A stretch of DNA of 64,000 nucleotides from Neocallimastix lanati (nom. inval.) (GCA_016946835.1 JACVTC010000013.1:79501-143500), one strand, 5' to 3'. Shown: positions 1 to 13,679, numbered from the stretch's first letter. The notes: generated by a model not told the origin, from the letters alone. Numbers and translations are program-made.

Positions 1-38
1 TATGAAATTTTACTAAAGAGAGCAAATTTCCTCTCTTT
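1..38 (+). repeat. Terminal block of the long-arm (foldback) repeat family, cut by the window edge
   Basis: The window opens inside a motif that recurs at 5539-5658, 13033-13153, 19938-20056 (minus), 22909-23026, 47235-47353 (minus) and 50423-50539. It ends in GAGAGCAAATTTCCTCTC followed by a long T run. That ending is an imperfect hairpin (GAGAG/CTCTC) plus poly-T. Only the outer tip of this copy is in view. Confidence 0.75.
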
Positions 39-767
39 TTTTTTTTTTTTTTTTTTATTTTTTTTTATTTTTTTTTATATTTTTTTTATTAAATATATTT
101 TATTATGATATTTAAAAATAATTAATGAAATTCAATACATTACATATATTTAAAGTAATAAAAATAATAAAAATTAAAATAGTAATAATTCTATATATAT
201 GTTTTATGAAAATTTTATTTACGTATTATTATTGATATTTTATTATTTATTATTTTTTATTTAATAATTATAATATATATGTAATATTTAATGAATAATA
301 TCTAATATTTATAGTATTATTTATATTTTATTATTGTCATTAATCAAAACATTTAAATTTATTTATTATTTGTTATTTATTTTCTTATTTATGAGTTATT
401 ATTTAATTATTATAAATAATTTCTAATTTTATTTACTTATTTATTATTTATAATATACTTTTTATTATTTATTATTTATTACTTTTTAATTATTAATTAT
501 TATTATTAAATTAATAATTATTAATATCATTATTTAATATTTTATTATTATTTAATACTATTATTATTTATTACTATATTATTATTTAATACTATGATTA
601 TTTATTATTTATTTTATTATTATTTATTATTATTATTTTAATTATTTATCAGTCATTATTAATACATTTATTTATTATATTTCTTGTATAATATATTATT
701 TATTATGTATTATTCATTATTTATTGTTACATTATTTTTTGTTATTATTTATTTATTTAATTTATTA
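39..767. other. AT-rich intergenic sequence, no gene seen
   Basis: A T run and degenerate TTA/TAT simple sequence, rich in ATTATTTATT-type words. The first ~140 bp match the flank that follows other copies of the terminal block (for example 5660-5770 and 50545-50640). No open frame or RNA gene is supported. Confidence 0.6.
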
Positions 768-835
768 TGCCGTACCTATATGGCAGTTAAACATACATCC
801 ATTTAATATATGGGGAAGACCTAAGTCTTCAGTCT
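768..835 (+). repeat. Small GC-richer island with terminal hairpin (hairpin-ended family, short member)
   Basis: A roughly 65-bp island breaks the AT-rich background. It starts with a CGTACC...ATGGC.G.TAAA pattern, also seen at 50950-50970, and ends with a hairpin GAAGAC-CTAA-GTCTTC at 815-830 followed by AGTCTATAT. The layout, a hairpin and then TCTAT, resembles the right ends of the insertions at 50.9 and 56.0 kb. The relationship is inferred from short matches. Confidence 0.4.
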
Positions 836-1669
836 ATATAAAAAAAATAAAAAAAAAAATTTATTTATTATATATTATCTAATTGTTTAATATTTAATAT
901 TTAATTATGTACTATTTATTTTTTATTATATAATAATTTGTTATTTATTATTTATTATTATTATTATATAATTGATAAATAATAAATAATATCCAACTCT
1001 TTACCAGTACAACTATCATTGTTTATTATTTATTATCATGCATTACAATTTCCTATCAATACACCATTCAATAATTATTAGTTATTGAAATTGTTGATTC
1101 CATATTCTACTTTTAACACATTCTCTAATAAATTATTTTATTATAGTAAATTTATTAATATCTTTATTTAACGAAATACGTAATTTTTATTAAGATATTT
1201 ATTCCATTGCATGTATTATGTTTATAATATATTTAAAATGTCCATTAATTGGTTTACATAATGATATACAGTAAGAAAAAAAGATTGTATGCAGTTATCT
1301 AGTGAAAAATAGTTAATATTAGCAAAATAATAAAATAATTAAAATTTATTTTATAATATAATATATTTGTATAAATATAAAAAATTATAGTATTAATTTT
1401 AAAGTAATATTTTTTCAATTTAAAATCTTCATTATCCATTCTTTTTATTTCTATTGAACATTCCATAATACCTTTTTATTTTTTTTTAAATATACTTCAT
1501 TTTAATGATGAATGCCATTATAAAATGAATATGATTATTTATATATTTTATATACAATTATAATATATATAATTATCATATAATTATTATGTTATAAATA
1601 TATTATATATATAATAATTTTATATTTAATTAAAAAAGTAAAATTAAAAAAGAAAAATTAAAATGAAAA
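836..1669. other. AT-rich intergenic sequence
   Basis: Simple AT-rich sequence with scattered slightly more complex words near 990-1130. No coding, RNA or repeat structure could be supported. Confidence 0.5.
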
Positions 1670-2010
1670 AACTAAAAAAAAATAATAGAAAACCAATTAA
1701 AAAAATGCATTTATCCAATATTATTAAAGCAACATTTTAGTAGAAAATTTTTTAATTTTTATATATTAGTTAATATGTATATATTATTAATTGAACTATC
1801 AAACCTATATCATTTATATATAACGATTATACATATACTGATATATAAGAACATTAAGGCTATATCGTTAATTAATATATTAGCTAAACTATTTATTAAA
1901 TATATTAAGCTAAACTGTAGATATATAGGAAAAATTTTCTACTTAAAAGTTGCTTTAATAATATTAGATAAATGCGCTTTTTAATTGGTTTTCTATTATT
2001 TTTTTAAAGT
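1670..2010. mobile_element. MITE-like foldback element, ~340 bp with ~75-bp inverted arms
   Basis: The segment 1681-1753 reappears inverted at 1930-2000 with few mismatches. Both arms carry AATAATAGAAAACCAATTAA, an ATGCATTTATCCAATATTATT-like core and a CTACT..AAAATTTT inner end. The spacer is AT-rich and non-coding, so the 69-codon open frame at 1775-1984 is not a gene. Size and structure fit a miniature inverted-repeat transposable element. I could not identify a superfamily or a clear target duplication. Confidence 0.65.
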
Positions 2011-3350
2011 CTTTTATTAATATTAATTTCTTTAATATATTATTAATATATTAATATTATAATAATAATTATAAATTTTTAATTTTTTTATTTAAATATA
2101 ATATATTTTAAACATTTAAAATAATACATTACTATAAATAAAAAATAAATGAAAAAAGTTTGAATTAATAAATTAAATGGTATAATTTATTTATTGTAAA
2201 ATTAAATATATTAAATTATATTTATACTATATATTATATAAATTTTAATTTAAAGTCCTAATTAAAATTAATATATTATATTTAGTAATCATTAAAAATA
2301 TATATTTTTTTTAATTACCATATACACAAATTTTCCACAAACTTAATTTAGAAAGCTTAAATAAACTTTTTTTTTTATCATAAACATTTTTTAATATTTT
2401 TTAATGTTAAAATATAATTTGATAAATTAAAATTTCCAAAAATGTAATAATTTTAATTTTAATTAATTTTTTATTTTTAAATTTATTTTTATTTAAACCT
2501 TATTTTTATATATTTTCTTTAATTTTTTTTTTAAGTAAAAAAGTTTAAATTATATTATTCTTCTTACATTAAATAAAAAGGAGGATTAATATTTTTTCTT
2601 GGTTATTTTAATGAATAATTATAAAATAAGTGAATTACAAGTAGTAATATGAAAATTTTGATATAAAATGTTTTTATTCTCTTTTATTTGATATAATTTT
2701 TATAAAAAAAATTTTTTTTAAATTTTTTTCCTTAAATTGTGGTAAAAATAAAAAGTTATTCGATATGATTAAAATGATAAAAAAATTTTTTTTATTTTTT
2801 GTATTAAAAGTGTATACATTTATGTACAAATTAAAAACTTTGTTATTTATATTATTTAATTATTATTATACAAAAAATTTTGATTAATGTTATTATTTAT
2901 TCATTCATTAGCTTATATTTATATTTAATTTATTTAATTATTTAATGATTTATTCATTTACAATTAAATATACTTTTATATAAAATATATATTAAAAAAA
3001 AAAAAAAAGGAAATATATATATACCTATATTTCCTATATATCACTACTATAATATATTTATTTTTTATTAATATTTTATTTTTTTATTTTTATAATAATA
3101 AGTATTTTTTCAATTATTTATATATAATAAATATATATGGTATATGATATTATACTTGCAAATATCCCAACTAAAAAACTTTTTTTTATTTTAAAAATTC
3201 TCTTCCTCCCTTTGAATAAATCTTTGAAAACGAAGTACAATAAATTAGTAATCAAAAGTAAATAAAATTTGTTATATTTTAACTTTTTAAATATAAATCG
3301 TATAAATCGATTTATTTAATTATAAATTAATCTCTTTTTTAATAGTTTAA
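2011..3350. other. AT-rich intergenic sequence
   Basis: Runs of A, T and AT-rich words without a coding pattern. A slightly more complex stretch at 3150-3260 has no open frame of note. Confidence 0.5.
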
Positions 3351-3478
3351 TTAAAAATTTATTAGATAAATAGTAATTTTATACATTTAATTTTCATATC
3401 AAAGTATTCTTTATTAAAAATTTATTAGATAAATAATAATTTTATACATTTAATTTTCATATCAAAGTATTCTTTATT
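3351..3478 (+). repeat. Tandem duplication of a 63-bp unit
   Basis: The unit at 3351-3413, containing TTATTAGATAAATA.TAAT and CATATCAAAGTATTC, is repeated at 3414-3476 with one clear difference. This is a recent local duplication in non-coding DNA. Confidence 0.85.
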
Positions 3479-4149
3479 AATAATTTATTAAATTATTTAA
3501 TACATTTATTAAAAATAGTTTATTTATTTATTTTATAATATATATATACATTAAATTAATCGTAAATATTTATTTAAACTATTTTTTATTCATTTATTTT
3601 TAAATAAAAAAAATTTCTCATAGTATTAATTATATTTGCTATATAATTTACTTATTTAATTAAAACCATAGTTTATGAAATATGATTCAAAAAAAAAATA
3701 AACTATCATTTTATTTTTTATTTTTTTTTATTAGTATGTATTTAATATGATTAAAATCTGTGAAAATTATAAAATATTATATATTAAAAAAAATAATAAT
3801 TTTTTCTTTTGCTATTTCATTTATAGCATTCTTATACTAGTTAAGTAAAGAAAATAATACTTATTTAAAATTTATAAATTGTTAATAGCAATTAATTATA
3901 ATAAAATTATTTAATTTTACCATACTTTTATTATTTATTATTTTTATTTTGTGAAAAGCTTTTAACTAATGTATATTTATATAATAGTATGTTGTATTAA
4001 CTATTACATTCTATTATTGCTACAAAAATTGTAATACAAATTCAGTTCTTTATATTATTAAAAGAATAATAATTATATATTATTAATAATAAATAATTTA
4101 TTATATAGTTTATTATATCATTAATAATATAATTAATTATATAATAATA
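3479..4149. other. AT-rich sequence; part recurs inverted at 10.5-10.7 kb
   Basis: Mostly simple AT sequence. The segment around 3885-4060, with TTGTTAATAGCAATTAA, TATGTTGTATTAACTA and ATTCAGTTCTTTAT, is found on the other strand at about 10520-10720, so it belongs to a dispersed repeat. Confidence 0.6.
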
Positions 4150-4611
4150 GTAATAGTTTATTTCTTATTTAAATAAAGTTTAATATTTCTTTCTTCTGCT
4201 TTATTGTGTCATCATTTACAAAAGAGTGCATTTTAATTTAATTAAAATTTTTTTTTTATATTTAATTTCTAATTTGTTCAATATTTAAAATACTTTTTAT
4301 GGAAAGTCTTTCATTCTATTTATACAACAATAATGCATAGAATAAATTTTATTTTATAATAAGTTATAATAATAGATTATAATAATATTAATAATAATAG
4401 TAATAATATTTATAGTATTAATAATATATAAAAGAAAGTTTTATTAAAAGTGATGTCATAACTCAAAAATATTGTTTTAAATTAAAAAACAAAAAGAAAT
4501 TATTTTTTTCGTTTTAAACTGGATTTTAATTTTATATTCTATAATTGGAAGTTTATTTATTCATAAATACTCTAATAATTATTATCAGAAAATTTTATTT
4601 ATTAATAGAAA

Positions 4612-4642
<31 letters not shown>

Positions 4643-5658
4643 AAAAATACTATTTAATATAATAATGCATATAATATTAATTAATAAATAGATTATAATA
4701 TTAAATATAATAATAATAATCATAATGCAATAAAAAAAAATGTATGTAATAAAACTTAAAATGATTATTTTTTTTTCATAAAAATAATAATATTAATTTC
4801 TAATTATAAATATAAATCATATATATTATATTAATATAATATATAGTAAAAATAAGATTTAAAGTAATGTATGTATTCTACATTTTTTAATAAATAATTG
4901 AAAATTAAAAAAAAAAAGTATAAAAATTTATTGTCCATTATTCATTTATATATTATAAAAGAATTATAAATATTATTATTGTGCTAAATATTATTTAGTT
5001 TGTTATGAATATTATTATATAATTATTATATATTAATTCATTTAATTATAATATTGACTTTTTTTTTGACAATAAAAAGAGGATTTTACTTATTTAGAAT
5101 CGACTTTTTCCTTTAGTTTTTCTTTCTATTTAATATTATTTTACTAATAGTTTGTTTCTAACTTATAAAGTTAATTTTATTTAAATATTATAATATTCAT
5201 ATTTATTATTACTTTATCTATTTTATATTTTATGTTTATTTTCATGTATCAATATAATAATTATTACTAATAGTAATTATATATGTGCAGTTTTTATCTC
5301 CGCTTTATCTATTTAATATTTATTATACATAATATAATAAGTATTTTATATATATATAATATATTTATTTATATATTTAATTATAATATTTTATTTATAC
5401 TTTAATAATTAAAATAATAAAAAGGATTTAAAAAAAAAAAATAAAAAAAAAAAGATAAATTTTTATGAATTTAAATTTTAATGATTTCATTTAATTTTTT
5501 ATGTTAACATCTAATAATAAAAATTAAATTTTTTTTTATTAATTACGTAATAATTTTAAAAAATTTTGAAATTTTTTTTATCAAAGAGAGACATTAAAAA
5601 AATTTTTTTTATATTTTAAATTTTATGAAATTTTACTAAAGAGAGCAAATTTCCTCTT
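4150..5658 (+). repeat. Long-arm repeat family, single right arm
   Basis: A non-coding arm of about 1.5 kb. In order it carries: TTTACAAAAGAGTGCATTTTAA, a block with CTTTTTATGGAAAGTCTTTC, AAGTGATGTCATAACTCAAA, ATAATTGGAAGTTTATTTAT, TTGTCCATTATTC, AATAAAAAGAGGA, CTCCGCTTTATCTATTTAAT and the terminal GAGAGCAAATTTCCTC plus poly-T. The same order is found at 11400-13153, 21530-23026 and 49010-50539, and inverted at 19938-21450 and 47235-49000. This copy has no inverted partner beside it. Confidence 0.75.
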
Positions 5659-5995
5659 TTTTTTTTTTTTATTTATTTTTTTGTTTATATTTTTTTTTAT
5701 ATTTTTTTTATTAAATATATTTTATTATGATATTTAAAAATAATTAATGAAATTCAATACATTACATATATTAATGTAATAAAAATAATAATAATAAAAA
5801 AAAAGTATTAATAATTAATAAAATATGGAACTTTACTTAAGAACTAATATGTTTATATAATGTATACAACTTTTGTGTACGAGTTATTAATTATATTTTA
5901 TTATTTATTATTATTTTATTTATAATTTATTATTTATTTATTTATTATTAATTTATTTATTATTTATTTATTAGTTATGATTTAATTATATATTT

Positions 5996-6031
<36 letters not shown>

Positions 6032-6289
6032 TTATTTATTTATTATTTATATATAATTTGTATTTCGTTGATTATTTATAATTTATTTTTCTATAATAAA
6101 AATCAAATAAAATATTTTTCTCCATTAAATTAGCCTGTAATAATAGTTTTCATTTGTTTTTTTTTATTATATTTAATATAAAATTTTTATATTTTAAGAA
6201 TAATTATTCTTACTATTTTTTAATAAATAAAATAAATACATAAAATATATTCATTCACATGATACTTATTTACATAAATATATTTATTT

Positions 6290-6337
6290 AATGATATATA
6301 AATATAAATATGTATATATTTATATTTATATATCATT
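6290..6337. repeat. 22-bp-stem AT palindrome
   Basis: Arms 6290-6311 and 6316-6337 are exact inverted copies around a 4-base loop. The arms are almost pure A/T, so chance or slippage in such DNA is possible. Confidence 0.7.
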
Positions 6338-7283
6338 TATTGATAGTAGTGTATTAATTATTTATTATTTAACTAATTACTTTTTATTACGAAAAAGTTT
6401 TTTATAATAATTATTTTTTTTAAAACTAATTTTTTGTAAAACTTTACAAATAAAGGATTAGAAATATTATTAATGTTAATATTATGGGTTAATGTATTGA
6501 ATATTTTCTTATAAAAAAAAAATTAAATATATTTAAAAAATAAATAATAATAAATATAAATAATTAGTGTGAATAATAATAAAGTATTCCTTTTATAAAT
6601 ATGACTTTATCTTGAAAAAGAAAGCCATTTATTAATTATATTATTATTATATTTTTAAGTAATAAATAATATTTATAAAGTTCAATTGAAAAGAAAAAAA
6701 AAAAAATATATGAGTATTTTTTTTTATTATTAATATCTAATATGAAATAAATTTAAATATATATATTGGTAAAATATTCTTTTGTATAATTAAAATATAA
6801 AATATAAATATTATATTCGAAAGAATTAATATTATAAAGTCGTTTTTGTTCATTTAAGATTTCTTGTTTTTTTTTTTCTTTAGATTATTAATGATGATAT
6901 AAAAAATGACTTTTTAACATTATTTTTAAACTAATAATATAAATAATTTTTCGAGTACTAAATTTTTTATATTAATATTTATCTGATTAAAATAATGAAT
7001 ATCATAAAAAAAAATATACATTGATAAATAATAATAATATTATAAATCTAGTACATTTCGCAACTCCTATCCTTATTATTATTTTACTAATACTTAATAA
7101 TATTTATTTCCATAATTGACTTTAAATTTATATAATTTATATTAACTTCTTCATAATATAATTATTTTTTTAATTAATATTTCATAAAAAAGCATGTAAT
7201 AGATACACTATACCTATGCTTATGCTTTGATAAATATTTAATTATAAAAACTAAATTATTAAATATGTATTCAATTCAAAGAT

Positions 7284-7286
<3 letters not shown>

Positions 7287-7325
<39 letters not shown>
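7287..7325 (+). repeat. Poly-A run of 39 bases
   Basis: An uninterrupted run of A. It might be the tail of a retroposed copy, but the upstream sequence is simple AT and no target duplication is convincing. Confidence 0.8.
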
Positions 7326-7326
<1 letters not shown>

Positions 7327-7519
7327 AAATAATTAAATAGCAATTTTAATCATAATCATTATAATTTTTTAAAATTTTATTATATAATTTTTATTAAATA
7401 ATAATATCATTATTTTTCATCATATTAATCATAAAAATTTTATAAATATTTTTATTAAATTAGTAAATTATATATAGTAAATATTAATTATATATATATA
7501 TATATATTTTTTTTTTAAA

Positions 7520-9110
7520 TTTTCACAGTATTTTCGTGAATGATTAAAGTCGATTGAATTTTGTGAGGAACAATATTTTCTATTATAATTATTTGATACG
7601 CCAAATGAATTAATGGCATCCTTATTTTTGAAATTTTTGTGGGATGAATTTGATTTATTGGGAGAAACAGATGAAAGATATTTATTTAAATCAGCTTATA
7701 TTTGTTTTTAATTACTTAACATTAATAAATACAACTTGCAATTTGATTTTTAATTTATGAAAATTTACTATTTAATTGCATTTCTTGATTTTATATTTTT
7801 TGTATTAATATCATTGATGGTATGAAGTGAAGACCATATAATAATGTTGGAGAATCATCATCTCTAGTTTATCATTTATTATTTTTTGATAACCTAAAGT
7901 GATGTACATTTCTTTTGAATAACTTTTTCTTTATTAATGAAATAATAGTCTTTTTTCATTTTATTTCTTTTTTCTTAATTTTTTTACAAAGAAATTTTAT
8001 GAATTATTAACTTGTGGTTAATCATTTGGATGATTTTAATTTTTTAATCGTTATGATTGTGAGAATTGCTGATGCATTTGATTATTTTTTCATTTGATTA
8101 AGAATATTGTTTTAATTTATAGGTAATTAATTAATCATTGAAACATTATTATTATAATTTACAAATTGATTTGGGAAACCAGGTTGACAAATTGGATGTT
8201 AATGTTATGATTTTAATTTTTGTTGGGTATAGTTGTTGATAATGATATTGCTAGGATTGTATATATTCTTGCTGAGGAATTCTTCCTCTAGAATCACTTC
8301 TTAATGAATGAGGAATTGTAAATTTTTAGTCACCATTTAATTCAACAATATCATCCCAATGCTGAATACTAGAGTAATAATTAATATATTTAGCGGTTTA
8401 AAAAATTAATAATAACTTCTATTAATTAGTAATTACAAATGTGTCCATTTAGATATATATTATACTTGCTAATGAAGATATATTCCATTAAATTTCAATC
8501 TTTCGGACGTTTATGCATTTTCCAAAGGAGCTAGTATGAGTCTCAATGGATTTGGTTATATTGGCCTTTCTATAAAAGGAAGTTAGGAATTGGAGAAGCA
8601 TTCCGAGAAAAAGCATACTACAATATTCTAAAGCAATAATATAAATGTCAGAGAGTCATTATAGAACACTCAGTAACGTCATCAAACAAGGATTGTTTCT
8701 GCCTATGCGAAAGAGTACGGAAGTGTTATGACTATCATAACATTTACATAGTCTTGAGGGAACCGAAAATTAGGGCAGTAAACATTGCCTATATATATAA
8801 AAAAAAAAAAGATGGACTTTAATTCAAATTAAAAAGGAATGCTAAAATATATACAAATTATTATAATAAATTACCTATGGTTATTCTATATTTTTTTTTT
8901 TTTTACAAATATTCTTTGACTTTATTAAATATTCTATATTAGAAAAAAATTTTTTGATATTATCAAAAAAAAAAATATTAAATTTATTTAAAATTTTGAA
9001 ATATAATTTACGAACCTTTATTGATATAAAATAAAACCATCTGCAAATTTTGTTAAACTTTTTTACCAATGACAAATTCCACATCACCATTTTCTTTAAT
9101 ATTTAATTTT
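7520..9110 (-). pseudogene. Decayed multi-copy coding repeat, family unknown (copy 1)
   Basis: A block clearly richer in G+C than its surroundings, present in four copies (also 18200-18960 plus strand, 24080-25540 minus, 52270-52990 minus). Read on the minus strand the copies share protein-like stretches: KFNKICRWFYFISIKVRKLY near 9000, a GRIPQQ.YIQ stretch near 8280, and a Q/N-rich tail. Similarity between copies is higher in these stretches than around them, which suggests an ancestral gene or element ORF. I do not recognise the family. This copy is broken in several places. Confidence 0.5.
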
Positions 9111-9323
9111 TTCTTGGATTGTTTAATTTATTCTATTTATTTCGTTTAAAGTTCTCATTATTATATTATTATTATTAATTATTAAAATTAATTATTTATT
9201 ATTTTAATTATTATTATTAATAATTAATATTTATTATTATTTATAATTTTTTAATATTAATATTATTACTTATGAATATTAAAACTATTATTATAATTAT
9301 TATTTTATAAATTTTTTTTTATA

Positions 9324-9356
<33 letters not shown>

Positions 9357-9529
9357 TCATTCCCATTTATACTAGTATTTCTTTAAATAAATATATATAA
9401 TATATTTATCCTAATATTATATATATAATAATATATAAATAATTATATATTATATAAAACTATATTTCATATAATAATTATTTACAAAATTTATTTATAA
9501 ATATATTTATTAGATAAAATTTTATAATA
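9111..9529. other. AT-rich intergenic sequence
   Basis: TTA/ATT simple repeats and AT words; nothing supported. Confidence 0.6.
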
Positions 9530-10260
9530 AAAATATAAAACAAATAAAGGACGGCCTTTTCTTTATGGATTTCATCGACATCTACAGTATTATTCAAAAA
9601 AAAAAATTTTTTTTATTAATTATTAATTATTATTATTTTTAATAATAATAATATTATTATTACTATTATTATTATTTATTAAGATTTATTATTTATTACT
9701 TTTTTTTATTACTTATTAATTTTAGAATTATAATAATTATAGTTAATATTAATTATTAAGATTTATTATTTATTTATTTTTATTATTATTTTTTTTATTT
9801 CCATTTCAATAAATTATTGCATTGGAATTTTTATAAATAATAATAATATGTTGTAATAATATAATATATATATATATTTATATAAATATATAATATATTT
9901 ATATAATTGTATAATTATATCATTACAATATTTTATTTACAATTATTTAAAATTTTATTTATAGATATATTTATTAGATATACTATTTTTAATAAAGATT
10001 ATAATTGATAAAGAGTAGCCTTTACTGTATGGAATGCGTCATCTTTTACATCAGTATTATTAAAAAAATTTTTTTTTAATTATCTTTTTAATTTAAAATG
10101 AAAAATTTTTTAAAGTTCTGATACAATCTAAAAATGAAGTAAATGAAATATTTAATAATTAAAACTTTATATATTAAGCATCATTTTATATACAATTTAT
10201 AGGATATAAAATATAAATTTTACTTTATATAATATAAAGTATAGGATATATAATATAAAC
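9530..10260 (-). repeat. Dispersed repeat G with a short conserved protein-like segment (two degenerate copies)
   Basis: Segments at 9540-9600 and 9985-10070 are related to each other and to 13700-13790 and 25970-26060. On the minus strand they read like DVKDDAFHTVKATLYQL or DVDEIHKEKAVLYLF, so the similarity is kept at protein level. Repeat G lies on the upstream (minus-strand) side of the decayed coding repeat here and again at 25.9 kb. It was probably an exon or upstream part of the same ancestral unit. Confidence 0.45.
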
Positions 10261-11399
10261 ATTATTATTATTTAATTATTATTATGTAATAAATTATTTA
10301 TTATTAATAATATATAATTATTATTTTTTTTATTGAGATAAAGAACTGATAATAATAATAAATAATAATTACTCAATTAACCTTTCCTTTTCTATTTAAT
10401 AATTATTATATTGAATAGAATATAATTAATTATAAATAAATATTGTTTAATATCTATGAATATATATTGAACTTTTTTTTTATTTTTTATTTATATAAAG
10501 TATTTTAAATTTTTTTATATAAATAAAAATAAAGAACTGAATTTGTATTATAATTTTTGTAGTAATACTAGAATGTATTAGTTAATACAACATACAATTA
10601 TATAAAAATACATTAGTTAAAAACTGTTCACAAAATAAAAATAATAAATAATAAAAATATGGTAAAATTAGGTTAATTTTATTATGGTTAATTGCTATTA
10701 ACAATTAACAAATTTTAAATTAACTTTTCTTTGTTTTTAACCCAAAGCCTGTTTATGTTGTAATTGTTATTGAGAATACTTCAAGATAGAAGCAGAAGTC
10801 TTATTAAAAAATATTATTTTTATTATTAATTAATAATACATTATGTATTTCTATTTCCTAATATTTACATTTAAGTTATAATATATATTATTACATTTCT
10901 TTTATTGGATAAAAAATCTATTTTATAAAATATTATTTTTTTATTTCTGTTTTAAATATAAATAAATATTCAATAAATAATAATTGAGATATAACAAATA
11001 ATATATTCTATATCATATAGAGTAAATTTTATATTATAAATAATATATAACTATTATTTAATTATCATAAAAGAATGACTATAACCATATTTAAGCATTA
11101 TTCAATTCTTTTATAAAATACATTAATCTTTATTATTAAATATTATATTTTTTTTATTTCTGTAAAAATTTAAAATATATAATTAAATGAAAAATAAAAC
11201 AAAATTCAATATGAATTCATTTATAATGAATAACATTTGATTCAATATATTAATTAATAAAGAGAAAATAAAGAGTTTACTGATTAATTATTATTTAATT
11301 CTATTATAAATTATTTATATCAAGTAAATAATAATAATTTTATATAATTAATAATATATTATTAACAATATATAATTAATAATAATAATTAAATAATAT
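10261..11399. other. AT-rich sequence with an inverted copy of the 3.9-4.1 kb repeat
   Basis: 10520-10720 is the reverse complement of about 3885-4060, with shared words AAAGAACTGAATTTGTATTA and TTAATACAACATAC. The rest is simple AT sequence. Confidence 0.55.
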
Positions 11400-13153
11400 A
11401 ATTAATAATATAATAATAGTTTATTTCTTATTTAAATAAAGTTTATTATTCCATTCTTCTGTTTTATTATAACAAAAGAGTGCATTTTAATTAAAAGAAA
11501 AAAAAATTTTTTTATATTTAATTTCTATTTTGTTCAATATTTAAAATACTTTTTATGGAAAGTCTTTCATTCTATTTATTTAATAATAATGCATAGAATA
11601 AAATTTATATTATAATAAGTTATAATAATAGATTATAATAAGTTATAATAATAATATTAATAATATTATTATATTATTATTTATAGTATTAATAATATAT
11701 AAAAGAAAGTTTTATTAAAAGTGATGTCATAACTCAAAAATATTGTTTTAAATTAAAAAACAAGAAAAAAATTTTTTTTTGTTTTAAAAAAGGTTTTAAT
11801 TTTAATTGCTATAATTGGAAGTTTATTTATTCATAAATACTCTAATAATTATTAATATAAAATCTTATTTACTAATAGAAATAATAATAATAATAATAAT
11901 AATATTAATAATAATACTATTTTATATTAATAATGCATATAATAATTAATTAATATATAGATTATGATAATAAATATAATAATAATAATCATAATGCAAT
12001 AAAAAAGAAATGTATGTAATAAAACTTGAAATGACTATTTTTATTAATTTCTAAACATCATATTTATTTATTTATCATAATAATAATAATAATATTAATT
12101 TTTAATTATAAATATAATTCATATATAGATATATTAATATTATAGAAGAAATAAGATTTAAAGTAATGTATGTATTTTACATTTAATATTAAATTATAGA
12201 ATATTAAAGTATAAAAATTTATTGTCCATTATTAATTATTATAAAAGAATTATAATTATTATGATAAATATTATGATATATACTTTGTTATGAATATTAT
12301 TATTTAATTATTATTTTATTAATTTATATAATTCATATTTATTTTTTTAGTAGTAAAAAGAGGCTCTCATTTATTTAAAATTGACTTTTTTCTATTAGTT
12401 TTTCTTTCCATTCAATATTATTTTACTAATAGTTTATTTTTAATTTATGGTTATCATTACTTTACCCATTTTATATTTTTATGTTTATTTTCATATATTA
12501 ATATAATAATTATTATATATTATAAATATATATATTTATCTTCGCCTTATCTATTTAATATCTATTATACATAATATAATTAGTATTTTATATATTTTTA
12601 TATTTAATTATAATATTTTATTTATAATTAAAATAATAAAAAAGATATAAAAAAAAAATAAAAAATAGATTTTATGCTTTAAATTAGGCATAAAAAATTT
12701 TTTTTTTCGAAAGATTATCAATATATGTATTATATATTAATTTTATTTATAATAATTAAATAATAAATATATTATAGTGTATATATTATTATATATTATA
12801 ATTTAAATCAATATTAAAGTTCAATTTATGATAAAAAAAAAATAAAGTTAACTTTTATGGATAGATTAAAATTTAATTTTTTTTTTATGTTAAAATCAGG
12901 CAAATACCAAAAAAAAAAAAAAAAAAGTTTAAATATTAATTAACTTTAATTTTATGATTTCATTTAATTTTTTGGGTAACATCATAATTATATTAAATTT
13001 TTTTTTATTTCAAATTTTAAAAATTTTAAAAATTAATTACGTAATAATTTCAAAAAATTTTGAAATTTTTTTATCAAAGAGAGACATTAATAAAAAATTT
13101 TTTTTCTATTTTAAATTTTATGAAATTTACTAAAGGGAGCAAATTTCCTCTCT
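11400..13153 (+). repeat. Long-arm repeat family, single right arm (second copy)
   Basis: Same ordered landmarks as 4150-5658, ending in the conserved terminal block at 13033-13153 with GAGCAAATTTCCTCTC and poly-T. It has an extra internal block at about 12660-12960 (ATAGATTTTATGCTTTAAAT..., GTTAACTTTTATGGATAGATT) that is also found at 22500-22800 and, inverted, at 47460-47760. The copies at 4.1 and 50.3 kb lack it. Confidence 0.75.
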
Positions 13154-13289
13154 TTTTTTTTTTTTTTTTTTTTTATTTTTTTTAATTTTTTTTATTAAAT
13201 ATATTTTATAATTATAATAATTAATGTAATTTAATACATTATATATATATATAAAGTTAATATTTTATATTTATAAATATTTATAAATA

Positions 13290-13640
13290 AAGGATTAAAA
13301 ATATTATTAATGTTATGAATCTAGGGCAATGTGACGTATTTTCGTATGTTGCTTATTTTTAATAATTAAATAAATAATAATTAAATAAATAATAAATATT
13401 CTTATTTTTATATATAATTTTTATATATCTTAAAAATGTATGCTTAAATTAAAAGTAATATAAGTCACATTGCGAAAAGCACTATCCCTAATGCTAATAT
13501 ATTATGGGTTAGTATACTGAATATTTTGTTATCAAAAAATTTTTTTACAAATTTAAAAAAATAAATATGAATTTTTATTATTTAATTAGAGTAAACTATA
13601 ATAAAGTATTCTTTATTTAAAAAATATATAAATATATGTA
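13290..13640 (+). repeat. Dispersed MITE-like repeat C
   Basis: Marked by GGGCAATGTGACGTATTTTC at the left and TATTATGGGTTAGTATACTG then GAGTAAACTATAATAAAG at the right. Relatives are at 17630-18010 and 19370-19860 (minus) and at 23555-23965, 51350-51845 and 53210-53600 (plus). Some copies carry inverted CACATTGC/GCAATGTG words inside. It is non-coding and probably a non-autonomous DNA element. Confidence 0.6.
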
Positions 13641-13679
13641 TTCTTATAAAATGAATACTATTTATTAACAATAAAATCA

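Larger units (their letters stand above)
5659..7519. other. AT-rich intergenic sequence with simple repeats
   Basis: Contains ATTT-type simple repeats (about 5920-6050), an all-AT hairpin at 6290-6337 and a 39-base A run at 7287-7325. No coding frame or RNA gene is supported. Confidence 0.55.

Noticed and set aside
1775-1984. 69-residue open frame
   Set aside because: It lies inside the MITE-like element and overlaps its right inverted arm; composition is non-coding.
7287-7325. Retroposon poly-A tail
   Set aside because: No element body or convincing target duplication can be seen next to it, and A runs are common in this DNA.
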